This document shows, one piece after another, positions 5,840 through 6,935 of a DNA stretch of 6,935 bases. Origin of the DNA: an uncultured Planctomycetaceae bacterium (lineage in GTDB: Bacteria; Planctomycetota; Planctomycetia; Planctomycetales; Planctomycetaceae); the NCBI GenBank assembly GCA_937975745.1, contig CALJUK010000991.1:1-6935 (forward strand), read 5' to 3'. A program made the position numbers and the translations under genes. The notes beneath the pieces were generated by a model. The model was not told the origin of the DNA, searched no databases, and worked only from the letters and a program-made list of their open reading frames with translations. Within the stretch, counting starts at the first letter, position 1, and each line of letters begins with the position of its first letter.

Positions 5840-6223
5840 TTACGATTTGGCTGCGGCTTCGCGGGCCTTCCGAACGTTGATAAACGAGCGGACGCACAAA
5901 CCGACAAATACGGCGCAGACAACTCCCATGACGAGCTGCATCACGATCGCGATCGGTCGCTCGGCCGTGCCATCCAACAATGTTGGCAGCTTGCGGAGTC
6001 CCATGCTGCCGGCTCCCAGGGCACCCAGCAGGCCGATCGTGGCCGCTCCGTGCATGGCGTGCTTCAGAAACTTGGGATTCAACGCCAGCCCGCCGCAGAG
6101 TGTGAGCGGGAGACCGAAGAATGCCGGAATGAGGGCCGTCGGACTCACCATTTCGGTGGCGACGTAGCCCCCCACCCCCAATGCGGTCAGCACCAGTCCG
6201 GTCACTATCGCCACGATCGCCAT
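5840..6223 (-). CDS. Four-helix small membrane protein
   Basis: A 127-residue hydrophobic protein with four predicted membrane segments: about residues 2-22 (VAIVTGLVLTALGVGGYVA), 28-47 (ALIPAFFGLPLTLCGGLA), 56-75 (GAATIGLLGALGAGSMGL) and 90-112 (AIVMQLVMGVVCAVFVGLCV). It ends in a basic tail (NVRKAREAAAKS), which suggests a cytoplasmic C-terminus. I know similar small proteins with an 'ALIPAFFG..L.L.G.LA' pattern from planctomycetes, but I cannot give a function. The ATG at 6223 has GAGG and AAAGG (6240-6232) upstream, with a usable 8-nt spacing from the second. It is convergent with the receiver cluster, so a functional tie is not implied. A TATAAT at 6306-6301 upstream is the likely promoter -10. 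Confidence 0.9.
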   Translation of the reverse strand: MAIVAIVTGLVLTALGVGGYVATEMVSPTALIPAFFGLPLTLCGGLALNPKFLKHAMHGAATIGLLGALGAGSMGLRKLPTLLDGTAERPIAIVMQLVMGVVCAVFVGLCVRSFINVRKAREAAAKS

Positions 6224-6300
6224 CAGTTCTGCCTTTCCTCAATTAACCAATTTCGGCTGATCTGCCGGTTTCCTGTCCGACGCAGTCGCAAACTCCTCAG

Positions 6301-6306
6301 ATTATA
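6301..6306 (-). promoter_or_regulatory. Candidate -10 element (TATAAT) for the four-helix protein gene
   Basis: A perfect TATAAT on the minus strand, 77 nt before the ATG at 6223, predicts an untranslated leader of about 70 nt. No good -35 hexamer lies 16-18 nt further upstream, and the TG of an extended -10 is one base out of register. The call therefore rests on the hexamer and its position. Confidence 0.4.
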
Positions 6307-6685
6307 GGCAGCCGCGAGAACCGGAATAGAGATGCGGGAGGCGAATCCACCAAAATGGGCATTTCTTGGTAGTGAATGCTCTTAAGTCGTTGTTTGAAAG
6401 AGTGTTGCGTGGAATCATTCGTTTCCGGTCTCGGTCCGGTCGACAACTGGAGGTTCAGCCCCTTCCCCCGGCTTCCTCGAACCCGTCGACCGTCGTTTGG
6501 GTCCAACAGCTGAGCCTTCACTGCGGGTTGGGGCGAAATTCAATCGCAAACCGGCCGGACTACCGGAACGAGTCCAGAGAAGTGCATTTGTTGGTGTCAG
6601 TGGAGTGTAACCGTTGTTCATAAAATAGGTTACGTGACTTCTTTTGTATCGTCTGTGGGGAGGCCGAGGCGATGACAGGAGGCTC

Positions 6686-6705
6686 ATTTCCCAGAATTTC
6701 CCAGA
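6686..6705. repeat. Perfect 10-bp tandem duplication ATTTCCCAGA x2
   Basis: ATTTCCCAGA occurs twice head to tail with no spacer, about one helical turn apart, immediately before the palindrome at 6711. Two copies in phase would suit a protein dimer binding the same DNA face, or this may be a replication-slippage duplication. Confidence 0.8.
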
Positions 6706-6710
6706 AAATG

Positions 6711-6731
6711 GTTCGCATGCGAACTTTTTTT
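6711..6731 (+). terminator. Palindrome plus T7: candidate intrinsic terminator
   Basis: GTTCGCATGCGAAC (6711-6724) is a perfect 14-bp palindrome followed at once by seven T's (6725-6731). As RNA it gives a 5-bp stem with a CATG loop. AAAA at 6705-6708 can pair with T's at 6727-6730 beyond a G-U and a mismatch, which lengthens the stem. The T-run fits rightward transcription, yet no rightward gene lies in the preceding 950 bp. The minus reading has only a four-T run. It may end an unrecognised small RNA, act bidirectionally, or be an operator palindrome. Confidence 0.45.
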
Positions 6732-6850
6732 GAGCGCCAAACGACAGAAACTCGTAATCAATACTGTAAGCGGAGGCGGATTGGCCTCAGATCGGCCGGA
6801 TCAGTCCGGAACGACACCCGGGGCCGTTAGCAGTCGCGAGCGAAACCAAC

Positions 6851-6870
6851 AACGGTTGATAACGGTTGAT
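6851..6870. repeat. Perfect 10-bp tandem duplication AACGGTTGAT x2
   Basis: AACGGTTGAT is repeated head to tail with no spacer, about 65 bp before the window edge and upstream of a possible rightward gene. Like the repeat at 6686 it has a one-turn period, but the unit sequence is unrelated. It could be a pair of regulator sites or a slippage duplication. Confidence 0.8.
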
Positions 6871-6935
6871 GGAGAGACGACTGCGGCGGAGTGGGCGATA
6901 CAATCGCTGGCTCCGACAGGAGTGAAGGAAAAACG

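Larger units (their letters stand above)
6224..6935. other. Right-hand intergenic region, about 700 bp, no convincing gene
   Basis: No frame here has a good start, a ribosome binding site and a protein-like composition together. The longer frames (for example 6366-6623 plus and 6415-6687 minus) are Arg/Pro/Ser-rich and motif-free. The region holds the leader and candidate promoter of the minus gene, two perfect 10-bp tandem duplications (6686-6705 and 6851-6870), and a palindrome with a T-run (6711-6731). It ends in purine-rich sequence (AGGAG at 6918-6922, GAAGGA at 6924-6929) that could be the ribosome binding site of a rightward gene starting beyond the edge. Confidence 0.5.

Noticed and set aside
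6366..6623. 85-codon rightward frame in the right intergenic region
   Set aside because: It starts at a TTG without a ribosome binding site, and its composition is polar and motif-free.
6614..6649. Possible rightward promoter (TTGTTC, TAAAAT, TTGTAT hexamers) before the palindrome
   Set aside because: None of the hexamer pairs has 16-18 nt spacing. The TAAAAT at 6621 has no matching -35.

Overview
The window reads as a high-GC bacterial chromosome, most likely a planctomycete. This rests on general resemblance, not a search. The hints are a dense run of receiver proteins without output domains, two small membrane proteins of a kind I associate with that phylum, frequent GTG starts, and uneven Shine-Dalgarno use.

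Layout. Positions 1-314 (minus) hold the 5' end of an unrecognised gene that runs off the left edge. It starts at a GTG behind a perfect AGGAGG. Positions 315-719 are a divergent intergenic region. From 720 to 5757 (plus) there are seven tightly spaced genes: a single-receiver protein (720-1304), a two-helix membrane protein (1308-1556), a receiver-histidine kinase (1606-3186), a single-receiver protein (3179-3586, overlapping the kinase stop), a double-receiver protein (3583-4641, ATGA overlap), and two more single-receiver proteins (4722-5189 and 5248-5757). Convergent to them is a four-helix membrane protein (5840-6223, minus). Positions 6224-6935 have no convincing gene but contain two perfect 10-bp tandem duplications, a palindrome followed by seven T's, and a -10-like site serving the minus gene.

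How the genes may work together. The plus cluster encodes seven receiver modules and a single kinase. I see no DNA-binding, cyclase, Hpt or other complete effector domain. Five receivers keep the acidic pair, phospho-acceptor Asp and Lys. Two are degenerate: the kinase's own N-terminal receiver and the first receiver of the double protein. The kinase's C-terminal tail looks like an eroded, shortened GGDEF-like domain. The simplest reading is a soluble phosphorelay or phosphate-sharing network in which one kinase addresses several stand-alone receivers that act by protein-protein contact. The two-helix protein between the first receiver and the kinase is a candidate membrane link. These functional links are inference from co-location and motifs.
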